DNA of 64,000 nt from Panorpa germanica (Eukaryota; Arthropoda; Insecta; Mecoptera; Panorpidae). Below, one piece after another: positions 46,525-57,802 of the stretch. Position 1 is the stretch's first letter, and every line of letters starts with the position of its first letter. Below the pieces are notes generated by a model, which was not told the origin of the DNA, did no database searches, and was given only the letters and a program-made list of their open reading frames with translations. The stretch is from the NCBI GenBank assembly GCA_963678705.1, contig OY783206.1, forward strand, positions 13,279,807 to 13,343,806. The letters run 5' to 3'. The position numbers and the translations under genes were made by a program.

Positions 46525-48460
46525 ACAGTGTCAATGTCAATAATATCAACTAATTAATAAAATAAATGAATCATTTGGATTAAACAATCGTTCCGCTGTG
46601 TAGCAGGAAACTTGCCATGTCAATCTTCCAATATTTCACTCACACCTTGGAGGCAAACATTTGAATCAAACGTTCATCGCATCGTCTGGAGCCGGTTTTA
46701 AAGCAGTTTAGTACATTGTAACACATTACAATATTATAGGCCCCTCGAAAAAGTGTATTACAAGGTGTTCCAATAGAAAATTTGATTTGAATGACTAAAG
46801 GAATTCAGTACTTACAATGTTTTTCAGGAAGGGATCGTGTATTTTAATTATCAATATAATTGTTTTTTTAGAGCGACTATGCGGTTTTAATTCCACACAC
46901 ACTACGAATAAATTCATCTGAGTTTAGTGAGTACTCGACTCGGTCAAAAACTGTTTTTATACTGTTCTATTTATATATTATGTCATGTTAATGGGTATTC
47001 AAAGAGATGCAACGACAGGTGGCATACTACTCCAAAGAGATACGCCAACAATAGCATATGGGTTTTGCAGAATTAATTCCGTAGTGCGTGTGTCCACATT
47101 CAACTATATGTTCTACAGAAAAAAGATAAGCAAAAAATACAAATTTACAAGTCACTACATATACAGGTGTTCATTTTTTTAAACTTTTCTTATAATGTTC
47201 TATAGAAAAGTAGAAAATTTCTTCAATTTGAATAGTCACTCTCTCCTCCATTTGTACTTAGGTCTATTTTGAAATGTGTTCAGGTTGACTGTAATTAAAC
47301 TTTTGATTGATAAGTAATAAACACACTTTGTAATTACATTTTAAAAATATCTTTTTTATTACATAATTATATTTTTATCAACAAAACGATAAAAAAAAAC
47401 AATCAATTACCTAAAAAAATCACCAAGGTAACGCTGTATCAATAATTTCTTCATTTTTTAGCGAATATAATTAATCATTTATTATATATTGCGTAAGCTA
47501 TGGCAACAAGCATGAATCATTGTATTTGTAAACATAATTGTAGTTAAGGGGGTCTTATAGTGTACAACTTTAAGATGTCTCGCGTTGTGCATTCTTTTAT
47601 GTCTCAAGAATAAGGCTTACTTGTACCTTGCATTTAAACAAATAAGGCTCTGTTCCACGGAGCTGCAACGTTGCATTTGCTTAGTGGCAAGCAACCGTCA
47701 TGCAGCCTGGGCTGCCACATGTCATAGCTCTAGCGTTTTGTTCGACGCATAGACGTAATAGTCTTTTAAAAATGACGGGCTCGGCAATGAATTTTCTTCA
47801 TATTATTGAACAATAGTCATTCGGTATACTGATTGAAATACTGAATCATACACTGATAAATCCGCGGTTAATGTTCTTCTCGATGTATGGATGATGCCAA
47901 TACATTCTACGTCTGCTTCTTCGTCTTCTAATAAAAAAGTATGCTATAATCACAACTTCTTCATCACCCTATGAAAAAACGTGCTCTCCCAATGCTAAAC
48001 TTTAGAGAAGTTACCCTATTTGTAGCTTGCAGGAAGCTTGTATGACATTACGAGAACAGAACTGAGATTTGAGGTGGTTGCATGCACCCTACAAATGAAG
48101 CTATCGTAAACAGTAGCCCTTAAATAGTAGTCTTTAAATATTTAAGTCAAAATTAAAAAAGTTATTGGAGCTTGAAATATTTGGTGTGTGGCGCGCTACC
48201 AGATATGATACCAGTACGATTGCGAAGATTCTTTTTGATATATTGTTAATTTACAAATATAAAACCTTTACAAATCAATACAACATTAAGGCAAAATTTC
48301 AAAAGTGTAGAAAAAGTAGTTAGAAGTATGTGAGATAAAGTTTTAGGGCCAATGTCAAAATTCGAAATTTGGGGTCGAGATCAAAGAATCGCGTATTACT
48401 TTTATAGAACCAATATAAAGCAAAATGTCTCCATCAACTTTGACTTAAACGTAGATATGG
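46525..48460. other. Unassigned AT-rich DNA
   Basis: No gene recognised. A GC-richer patch at 47640-47770 may be an old repeat piece. Confidence 0.4.
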
Positions 48461-48709
48461 GGTCACCCATAAATTACTTCACACAAATTTCATGATATTT
48501 TATGAAAAAATTCGTCCTCCCTGTTGTGACGTCACACATTTGAAAAGAAATAATTTCTTGTCTTGTTTTGTTTTTTGGTCTTAATATTATTTATTTTTTC
48601 AGGTCAAATTTTAGATTAGATGTGACATAACAAATCCCATGTCACATCTTATCACACTTTGAGGACCCCCTGCCCCCTGGTTTGTGTGTGACGTAATTAA
48701 TAAATGACC
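48461..48709. repeat. Short TIR element with GGTCA..ATTACTTCACAC ends
   Basis: 249 bp. The left is GGTCACCCATAAATTACTTC then ACACAAATTT; the right, complemented, is GGTCATTTATTAATTACGTC then ACACACAAACC. Similar ends are common on non-autonomous DNA elements of insects. No coding content. Confidence 0.62.
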
Positions 48710-48874
48710 AATATGTTTGCATAGAATCTGAGTATGTATTTTTTGTTTTGAAATATTTAATTTTTTGAAAGGAAAAAATGGCATTGGTTCTTTCAGCACT
48801 AAACCATTAATATATAATTCAGTTTTATAGAATAGTACTTATGATGTCTCAAAAACTAGTATATGGCATACACC

Positions 48875-49754
48875 CAGTGGCGTAGCTACGTATGGGCGAG
48901 AAGGTCCCCCAAGCTCAGGGGGCTCTTGTACCCTGACCAACAAACCCCGTATTGAACTAGCTAAAAATTCTTCCACCTTTGGAATGTAAATAAAATAAGT
49001 TACAATACGACTAGAAGGTAATACTGTCCGTCAGAGAGTTACCGTTTAAATTTTCTAAAACTTAGCAAATTAGTAGATTATAATAAGATAATGATCTCGT
49101 TGAATTTTTAAAAAACTGCAGAGAACCAGTAAAAAGATATTTAACTTTGAATTTTTTTGCCATTAACATTGAGGCTTATGATAAATCACAGTTTTTATTT
49201 CATTTTTTAAACAGTATCGTTTAGTTTCCATTCAAAATTTAGAAAATGAGAGAAAATAATGCATAAAATATTTTAGACACATAATTACTGCTTCAGAGCA
49301 TAATTAATAAATAGCTGTCAAAAATGCTCTCTATTCTCCCTCCAACGCGATTTCGCCTATATTAAGTACAACGCTACTCAAATAAGACAGTGTATTTTAC
49401 ATTTGACTCTTGCAGTATCGACAGTACTACTTTAATCGTGATAACTCTTTTGAAAGAATAGAGTGGAATTCCCCATAAGTTTCGAACAGAAGCCTAAAGT
49501 TGGGGTCTCAACTTTTCTCACAATTTCTTAATATTTACCACCTACTTCTACCTGAATTAACGAAGGAATGGACTGTTCACTAATTCTGTAAAGAAATAAT
49601 GAGAATGCGACCTTACAGAAGTATTTACAGCAATGTTACTGTTCCATACAATTCCTATCACTCCTGCAGAAGCTGAAAGATCATTTATCAAATTAAAAAT
49701 AATAAAAAAAAATGTTTTTGCACCAGGGCCTTCGGTTACCTAGCTACGGCACTG
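48875..49754 (+). mobile_element. hAT element remnant with perfect 8-bp target duplication
   Basis: 880 bp from CAGTGGCGTAGCTACG to the complement of CAGTGCCGTAGCTAGG, flanked by CATACACC at 48867-48874 and 49755-49762. Near the right end a frame reads TIPITPAEAERSFIKLKIIK, the signature of the C-terminal dimerisation region of ZMYM-type hAT transposases. The rest of the gene is lost or scrambled. The intact duplication suggests a fairly recent insertion of an already deleted copy. Confidence 0.88.
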
Positions 49755-50509
49755 CATACACCTTCAATATATGTTAGCCTTCTTGACCGAACTTGGAAAC
49801 ATTATTGTTACTATGTAAAAAAATATCCTAAACCGCAGTAAGAGAGCCCCTTAATTTGCAGAAACAGCAAATACAATAAACCAATTGCAGTGGAACAAAA
49901 GTATTGGTTTGAAACATAGCATTACTTATGAAATAAAATCATATTTTGAAATAATTCAAACACGCATACATTTAAAAACAAGTAACTGCCTGTCATTACT
50001 TCAAACTTTCCACAGATTTTGCAATCAAAACAGTTCAACTTTTAGATATTTTTAAATGGAAAAATTTGTTTAAAATTGTTTGTTTAATTTTGTAGTGGCA
50101 TATTGATGTAACATCTTATACGCTACCATTTTAAATTGATTACTAAATCTTACAATGATTTCAGTTTCGTTTCTTTATATTTTACTACTAATAAAATGCG
50201 ACTTGACCTTGATGATAATTGCGCACAAATATCGGTATGTTGCATTGCTTCGGTACGCTCCGCAATTCCTCGAAGTTCTGTTTATCCCCCCGCCCCTCTA
50301 CTAATAAACAATACACTCATTACAATTGTGTTTGCTTAGTATTAAAGGTGTTTACATAGGTGACTTAATATTTTACGGCAACTTGCAGCACGCACGGTCA
50401 TAAACACGTGGGGTTATTATATAAGACGCCAAGTACACGCTATGGAACACACACGGCACGAGCGTATTGGCAAAAATTATGTCTATGTCGATAGTATCTC
50501 GAATAGTAC
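49755..50509. other. Unassigned AT-rich DNA
   Basis: No gene or clear repeat recognised. Confidence 0.4.
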
Positions 50510-50806
50510 TCAGCACACGACGCGACTTGTTGCAAACCTTAGCCCAAATCTACCCGAAGCGAATGTGATTACAACTGTTGTTAGTGAGAAATCGAACGTG
50601 TATGCGAGTGAGATAAAACACGAGAAAGGCACACGCGTCGGTTGATTGCAAACTAATGAGAAACGAAGTTTTCAACGAAAACGAGCACGAGCCATGTCGT
50701 GCCGTGTATCGTGACTCTATAGAATTTTTAACAATAGCAAAACACGGGATTCTCGTGCGTTATATTTAATTGTATGTATGTATTTAAATACTTTTCAATA
50801 GTAAGG
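50510..50806 (-). repeat. Family C partial copy
   Basis: Matches one half of the 34.9-kb element in reverse orientation: GACGCGACTTGTTGCAAACC, then AAATCTACCCGAAGCGAATG, then TTCAACGAAAACGAGCACGA. It stops at the central TATTTAAATACTTTTCAATA, only seven bases before the next family C copy starts. Confidence 0.7.
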
Positions 50807-50813
50807 GCGCTAA

Positions 50814-51970
50814 GGGCGTCCGCACATGGGGCGACTGGTTGCAAACCTTAGCCCCGAATCTGCCCAAACCAAATGTGATTACAACTGTGTTGTTAGTAAA
50901 AGAACGAACGTGTTTACGAGTGAGATAAAACACACGGCACGAACGTAACTATATTGATTTTAAACTGGTTTTGAGCATATATTCAGCGACTATATTTCTC
51001 GGTCGCAGGGAATTGTTGGTTTCATCAACAGAGATGTTTACGAATACTATTGAAAAGTATTTAAATACATACATACAATCAAATATAACACAATAGAATC
51101 CCCTGTTTGCCGACATAGAAACACAGTCGCCCAAAACGTGCTCAAAACCAGTTTCATCAATGAATCAATCAATAAATTCAATCGATCAAAATCAATGGGC
51201 TTGTGTCCTATGTCTTAATTTCTATAAAACTGTACTATATATTGATAAAGTGGGTTACTAGAACCTCAAATGTTCAATTATTTTTTAATAACTCCATATA
51301 TGTTAGGAGATATTAACAATTAAAAAAGTCATTTTGTCTCTTTAATTATTAAAGGGATTCAACGTTGTACAAACTCCAAATGCATGTGACATCACAAACC
51401 TTGTGTAAGGTTACCAACCTTACAGATCATAAATCTCTGCTCTATGTATTTATATATCAAAATATCAAATATTATTTACAGTTATTTCAAGGAACAATAA
51501 AATTTCAATATTATGTCTGCCTTAACAGGGTTAAATAAAGTAAAAACTTATTATTCTTTGACTTGACTGGATTGTTTGAGTACCAACAGCTACAAAACAT
51601 TACCACAACACTGACCTACTCAACAAATAACTGACGTTAAAATGCATTCCATGTCATACAAATATGGCCAACCATTTCTAGCGCTAAAACTACAATTCAA
51701 ACTTTTAATTGCTATATCTCCGTCAATATTTAGATATTTAATAAAATAGACACGCCAATACACATTTATTAACATCAATTTCAATCAACAATTGAAAAAT
51801 CGACCACTAAAAAATGAGGACACAAGCCCATTTTCTTTCATTCGTGCCGTGTGTTTTCTCTCACTCGTATAGACGTGCGTTATGTCACTAACAACACAGT
51901 TGCATTCTCATACGGTTCGTACAGATTCGGAGCTAAAGTTTGCAATCAGTCGCCTCATGTGCGGACGGTC
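50814..51970. repeat. Family C TIR element split by a family A MITE
   Basis: Left arm 50814-51194 begins GGGCGTCCGCACATGGGGCG. Right arm 51832-51970 ends with the complement of GACCGTCCGCACATGAGGCG. The family A MITE sits between them. Without the MITE the element is about 520 bp, close to the 490-bp copy at 34.9 kb. Confidence 0.8.
51195..51831 (+). mobile_element. Family A MITE copy 8
   Basis: 637 bp with perfect 14-bp inverted ends. It is almost the same as copy 5 at 33.9 kb, sharing CCTTGTGTAAGG and the deletion of the hairpin segment. It is inserted in a family C element. Confidence 0.9.
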
Positions 51971-52104
51971 TAAGAAGAGCCAGTGACCCATTTTAATTGT
52001 TTGAGTTTAGTTGAAATTTTGCACAGTGGTACCTTAAAGATATATAAATAGGGAATCGTATGGTTGCCTGACTTTTATTAGTAGAAGAGGTACTGTTACA
52101 ATAC

Positions 52105-52250
52105 AATTTTGACAAGAATCGTATAAAATTCGTACAAACGGAAACGAATCGTATCAGAATCGAATAAGAATCGTATAAGATTCAAATAAGAATCGTATAA
52201 GATTCGTACGCTTCTTAGAAAAATTGTTTGTAGGGTAGAGACCAGTCTTT
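52105..52250. repeat. Cluster of short palindromic repeats beside a CCCTACAAAC-type end
   Basis: GAATCGTATAAGATTC and near variants recur at about 22-bp spacing between 52112 and 52207. They are followed by AAATTGTTTGTAGGG at 52222, the terminal sequence seen on the element in pyruvate carboxylase intron 1. This is probably the decayed end of that family. Confidence 0.5.
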
Positions 52251-52930
52251 GATGTTGCTTGTATCTTTCTTCTATAAGAACAAGATAGTCTGTCTTTAGT
52301 ATGCGGCCGGTATAAGTGCTTGCAGCTAACAGGCTTCTTAAATTTTCCTTCGATTTATCAATCACTGATAAAAACAACAAACTATAACAGTCCTGTTTAC
52401 ATAAAATGTTTTGATGTTGATAAAGTGAAACTGACAGTGTTACGGATGACGTAACCAACCGATTAGTCTGATCGTGATCGGGACCAGACCTCGTTTGTCG
52501 AACGATAATAGTAAAACTCTGGTCCACTTGGGTTTACCTTGGAGATTGACTTGTCCTGGATTCCTTTGATTTATAAAGAATAAAAAATGAACAATGTATA
52601 CTTTGATGTCTTTGTTGCTGTACGCAATATTGGAGATGATTTACTACGTAGCTGTAGGCATATTTCAATTTTTAATTTTTTAAATTAGGCCTACGTCTAT
52701 ATATAGATACGGTTGTATAAATTGAACTAATTGCTTACAGAACAAACTTTTCAAAATATTCAACTTATTATTTTAAATACAATATATATAATATATTATA
52801 ATTTGTGCATCAGCCAAATCACATCTAAAAATAAATGACTAACTGCACTAAGAATTGCACTTTTAATTGCGCTTGGTTGACGCACGAGCTGCGATAACTG
52901 TTGCATAACAATGTTCGTTAAAGTAATGCT
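52251..52930. other. Unassigned AT-rich DNA
   Basis: No gene recognised; the 143-residue minus frame covering 52096-52527 overlaps the palindromic repeats and looks fortuitous. Confidence 0.4.
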
Positions 52931-53465
52931 TCGTACAGATTGGTGCGACATGAACATGCGACATCCAACATTTATATATTTTCATTCATAAGTTGAAATT
53001 ATTTAAACACGAGTTTACTAAATGTGTTGTACTTTTAACGTACAGACTAGTGCGATATAAACATGCGACACTAATAAAACCCTTACTTGCGTTTTTTTTT
53101 AATTCTAGGTAGTATTTTTATGAAACAAAAATGTTTCAAAGCTAAGTCAGTACATCAAAGAAATTAGGGTTTTGAATATGATCTCAAACAAAATTGTCGA
53201 GTACCTACTCAGTCTCCAGTATAATCTCATTGTGCGTTGACGTTTTTTTAGTTGTGTTTAGTAATTGCCAATTTAGTAATTGAAAATGGTGTTTCAATGG
53301 TTAAACTGAGTTTGACAAAGGTAATCACGATATCTGATCTTGTTAAATAACTGAGTTTTATTACTTTTTATTGAAAATATTTTTTCAGTTAGTGCATGCC
53401 GCACTAACGTGGACGTGTTATACAACTTCTTACAACAAATGTTGGCTGTCGCATGTTTAAATCGC
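52931..53465. repeat. Repeat with direct and inverted ACATGCGACA arms
   Basis: CGTACAGATTGGTGCGACAT then GAACATGCGACATCC at 52932 is repeated in diverged form at 53039 (CGTACAGACTAGTGCGATAT then AAACATGCGACA). It appears inverted at 53430-53462 (ATGTTGGCTGTCGCATGTTT). This arrangement suggests a TIR element with a duplicated left arm. The borders are uncertain. Confidence 0.45.
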
Positions 53466-54607
53466 TTAACGCTAAAAAATAAATTAAGCTATATGTAACA
53501 GCTACGAATTTTAACGAGAAACGTAGAGCTACGATCTCTAGGCGCCGTGGCGCCTGCGATACTAGTCGAACGGGGAAACCATAAAATAAAAAAGAGGAAG
53601 GGGAAAGTTTAATAAACCATGGACTACAGGTGGTTTGTGCTACATATAAAGGTCGCGTAAGAAGGGCATAAAAGTAACAACTATATGTTACATAACCTCA
53701 CTTTTATTCACTTTAAAATTTACAAGTTATAAAATGTATAAGTTAGTTTATTTGAGTGTTAAATAAATCCTTGATATACTTAAGTTATAGTGATTAAATA
53801 TACTGTAAATGTAAATATTACATAGCATAAATGTTTTAAGTTTTACATAACTAAATTTACTAATAAATTTTCATTATTTTTCTACGCACCGATTTACAGA
53901 AAGTGATATAGCTGTAACTGAATAAGCATTTTTGCTGGATAGAGACCCCAACATAATATATTACATGTAAAATATAATAATGTAACACTATAATAATATT
54001 ATGTAAATACTATGTAAAATATACATAAAATTTTATTCGTGCAGGTAATTTATTGTATAACGAACAATTTTTAGTCTGATTTAAATAAAATTAAATAAAC
54101 AATTATCGGTAATCAGTAAATATGATCGTAACATTTACATAACATTTATGTAACAAATATTTTAAATGTTCAGTACGTATTAATGAAATAGGTAATTAAA
54201 AAATAAATATTATATAGATATTTTAGAAAATGTAAATCACCCAAAACAATTTATTTTAAAAAAATTCAAATTTATTTAAATATATATTAGTTTTAATAAA
54301 TATTTCAATTACAAAAAAACATTTTTTTTTAAATATACTACAATAAGTTAATAACTGCACAAAGGATTCGGCGGAAACATAATTAAAATTGAATAAACAT
54401 TTGTATTTATTAAAATACAATGACATAAATAATTAAAGCGTAATAATTTATGAAAAAATGATTAAAAAAACACATAACTGTGTACGCGTATACCAATAAA
54501 TAAAAACCAAGTAATCGATAACAAACCAAAACCACAATTCATAATTTAACAGTATTTTAAACAGGATTTAACAATAGTTTTAATTAATGGATTATACAAT
54601 TACTCAC
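53466..54607. other. Unassigned AT-rich DNA
   Basis: Contains a perfect GGCGCCGTGGCGCC inverted pair near 53539 and long AT-rich stretches. No gene recognised. Confidence 0.4.
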
Positions 54608-54712
54608 CCAAAGCATGTGGTAGTCAAAAATAAGAAGAAAAAATCACAAAAATTATTTTTTAAAAATATGTACACAAAACTATAACACCGCGTGGACGAT
54701 CGCGTCCGGACT
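54608..54712 (-). promoter_or_regulatory. Candidate CpG-rich untranslated first exon
   Basis: On the minus strand an initiator-like TTCAGTC (A at 54712) sits in CpG-rich sequence (CCGCCGCGTGTCGC upstream, CCGGACGCGATCG downstream). About 105 nt later comes a consensus donor TTTGG|GTGAGTAA at 54607. Its composition stands out sharply from the AT-rich surroundings. The downstream gene on this strand within the window is pyruvate carboxylase, whose first coding exon needs an upstream exon, but any connection is inference. Confidence 0.4.
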
Positions 54713-54839
54713 GAAGCGACACGCGGCGGCAGAATACGAGAACGGAATATCAACTCGAAAATAATATGTGTTCGTTTATCGTCGGGTACAAACCGAAGAT
54801 GTCCGATGATTACAGACAGACGCACATGCATTTAGAAAA

Positions 54840-56103
54840 CAAAAAAGATTATATGGAAATCATAGACCATTCATTAATATAGAATTGAGTATATTTCTTT
54901 TATCAAATTGTAGAATAAATAATAGTACTCCTCATAGTGTCTTTAGATATCTAGTTTAAATTAAAATAATTCCAAGGTTACGTTGCTTTAATTATTTGCA
55001 TACATATCAGACAAGTGTAGTTTGTCAAAACATCATGACAAATAAGTAAAAAATTGTTTTTTTAATGGTTTCAATTATTTCCAAGGATTTCCTTTTCTAT
55101 TATACGTGGGCCGTTTATAGTTCCTATTATGTATGGGCTTCATAATTGTGAAGTACTCGGCTAGCTATATTAATGACAACTATTATTCATAAGTTGTCAC
55201 TTAATTAATGAATGGACAAATTCTTACTAGAAAGAACTGAATCTCGCAGCCTTGCCTCAAACGTGAGGGATCATAACGTTAGCTAGGTATATTTAAAATA
55301 AATAAAGAAATGTGAATTAAGTAAGGTCAAAACGATAAAAAAGAAGCATATTTTCGATAATGTTTTTTGACGACACAGTTAATATATAATTATTTCTATA
55401 ATTACTACATAATTACAAAATGACAAAATGATAATACATAATGATAAAATGACATTTCAAGAATAATTTGTGAAATTTTCATAAATAAATGTCAAGAAAT
55501 GAGGCATTGACAGCGAATCTCCGCAGACCTTACAAAAAAAAAGTAACATTGCGATGCCACTCATAACTCATCACTGGATTTTCTGAAATCGAAATACCAA
55601 AATGATTTCATTAGTTGACAAGTTTCAGCAAGTAACGCTGACGAGTTTTTCTTTTTTTATTGATTTTTCAATTTTTTACAGCAACTTAAACCTCAAAATA
55701 CCGATTTTTCATGAAAAAAATCAGAAACTTTGTTATTTTAAAATACGTTAAAATTAAAAAATTAAAAAAACTCGACAGCGTTACCTCAGCATTTAATTAA
55801 AGAAAGAGTGTGCAAAATTTCAAAAGAATCGGTCTAGTAGATTTTAAGCTAGAGAGGGCACCGACTCTGAAAAAGCTATGTGTGAGAAACCGCATTTAAA
55901 AGTTTCAAAGTAACACAAAACCAGACCAGAGAGGTGAAGACTTAAAACTCTACATCTCCGACAGTTTTACTCCAATCAACTTCAAATTTTTAAACAAATT
56001 ATATATATACCTATACCTTAGTTTATCATCATTAATATTTGTCATCTTTGTGTTTGTTAACTTTTATAACACTTCCAATATAAAATTTTAAAACTCTACA
56101 TCT
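54840..56103. other. Unassigned AT-rich DNA with a diverged TTAA-element relative
   Basis: 55530-56000 resembles the interior of 45801-46520 in layout (AAAATTTCAAAAGAATCGGT, then CTCTACATCTCCGACAG), but I find no terminal repeats. Nothing else recognised. Confidence 0.4.
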
Positions 56104-56139
56104 AAAACTCTTATTATTAATAAAGATCTACCATCCCGA

Positions 56140-56350
56140 GGCCTCGCAATGATTAAGGGCGCCACTCGTATGCGTTTCTATTATATAAAAGAGATGGCAA
56201 ATCTTCTGATGTGATGTACCATGCATTAGAATTTTCTTTAGCGGTGAAGCCCTTTAATAATTAAAGAGATTATATGACTTGTTTAATTGTTAATAGCTCC
56301 TAAAATATAAGGAGATAGAAGGAATGTAATTCATGGTTCATAAACCCATT
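56140..56350 (-). repeat. Family A partial copy 10
   Basis: TTCTATTATATAAAAGAGAT, CCTTTAATAATTAAAGAG, TTGTTAATAGCTCCTAAAAT and the terminal ATAAACCCATT match the reverse complement of family A's left half. The other half is missing or unrecognisable. Confidence 0.6.
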
Positions 56351-56926
56351 GTTTGTTTTTTTAGAAATTTGTAGTAGATGTGGCCCTGTTTAGAGATTTT
56401 GTCCGTGAACTATACGGTTATGTTACTCATTCCTACTACATAATATTTTTCAAGGTGCATCTAATACCTCCAGTGTTATAACATATTCCATCATGCAATG
56501 ATAATCAATATTCTACATCGAAATGAAAGTTGTGTATGGTAATTACAGAAATAACACTGTAACTGTACAACTGATAAGAATTTCCATGCGGTTATCAAAG
56601 ACAAATATGCATGGACTGCAGCTAATAATATTAACTAGCATACAGTACTAGCATGTCGGTAACACAATCTAAATATTTCCATTGTTAAACAATTACAGTT
56701 TATAAATAATTCTAGTGTTAGCTACAGCAAGGTCAAAAAGTTGAGGCAATTGACAAAAATTTAATCAAATTTATTTCAGATCTGTTACATTTCCTTTGCA
56801 TTGTGTAAGCAATTATTTTAATTTAAATGTTAGCGCCTTAAATAATGTCACTTCATATTTTGTCAGACTGTGGCAACACTGTACCTTACTTATTGCACAA
56901 ACGCAGATGACGTATAGAGGTATAAA
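56351..56926. other. Unassigned AT-rich DNA
   Basis: No gene recognised. Confidence 0.4.
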
Positions 56927-57593
56927 ATGGGCTTGTGTCCTATGTCTTAATTTCTATAAAAGTGTACTATATATTGATAAGGTGGGTTACTAGAACTTCA
57001 AATGTTCAATTAGTTTTTAATAACTCCTTATATGTTACGAGATATTAACAATTAAAAAAGTCATTTTGTCTCTTTAATTATTTAAGGGATTCAACGTTGT
57101 ACTACATTCCAAATGCAACCGCTATGTTGCTATCTCTTTTATACAACAGAGCGTAAAAGAGATATATTCTTGACAGAACTCTGACAAGTTTTCAGGATTT
57201 CAACCTTACAGCTCATAAATCTCTGCTATACCTATGTTTATATATCAAAATATCAAATATTATTTACAGCTATTTCGAGGAAAAATAAAATTTAAATATT
57301 ATGTCTGCCGTAACAGAGTTAAATAAAGTAAAAACTTATTATTCTTTGACTTGACTTAATTATTACGACTACCAATAGCTAGAAAACATTACCACAGCAC
57401 TGTCCTAATCAATAAATAACTGACGTATAAAATGTATTTTACTTGCTAAAACTACAATTCAAATTTTTAATTGCTATATCTCCGTCAACATTTAGATATT
57501 TAATAAAATAGACACGCCAATACACATTTATTAACATAAATTTCAATCAACAATTGAAAAATCGACCACTAAAAAATGAGGACACAAGCCCAT
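56927..57593 (+). mobile_element. Family A MITE copy 9, long subfamily
   Basis: 667 bp with perfect 14-bp inverted ends. It keeps the ATCTCTTTTATACAACAGAG / GTAAAAGAGATATA segment at about 57121-57198, as copy 7 does. It lacks the TATGGCCGACCATTTCTAGC stretch present in other copies. Confidence 0.88.
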
Positions 57594-57802
57594 TGACCAT
57601 GTCGGTAATATTATTCTATAATAATTTGAAATGCTTTCCCAAATATACTGAAATAGAACGATGTAATGTAAAAAAAAGAGACAATAATATTATCATTAAG
57701 GGTTTATTATATACAAATCAACAAATTTAATTTTTACACGAAGAATATTAAAAAAAATGTTTCTCGAAAGCGGGGCTCCTAGCCTATGCGAAGCCCTTAG
57801 CC

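Noticed and set aside
52096-52527. 143-codon minus-strand open frame
   Set aside because: Much of it translates the GAATCGTATAAGATTC repeat array and the C-terminal part is repetitive (IRFL/TIRF-type); no start context, splice support or known domain.
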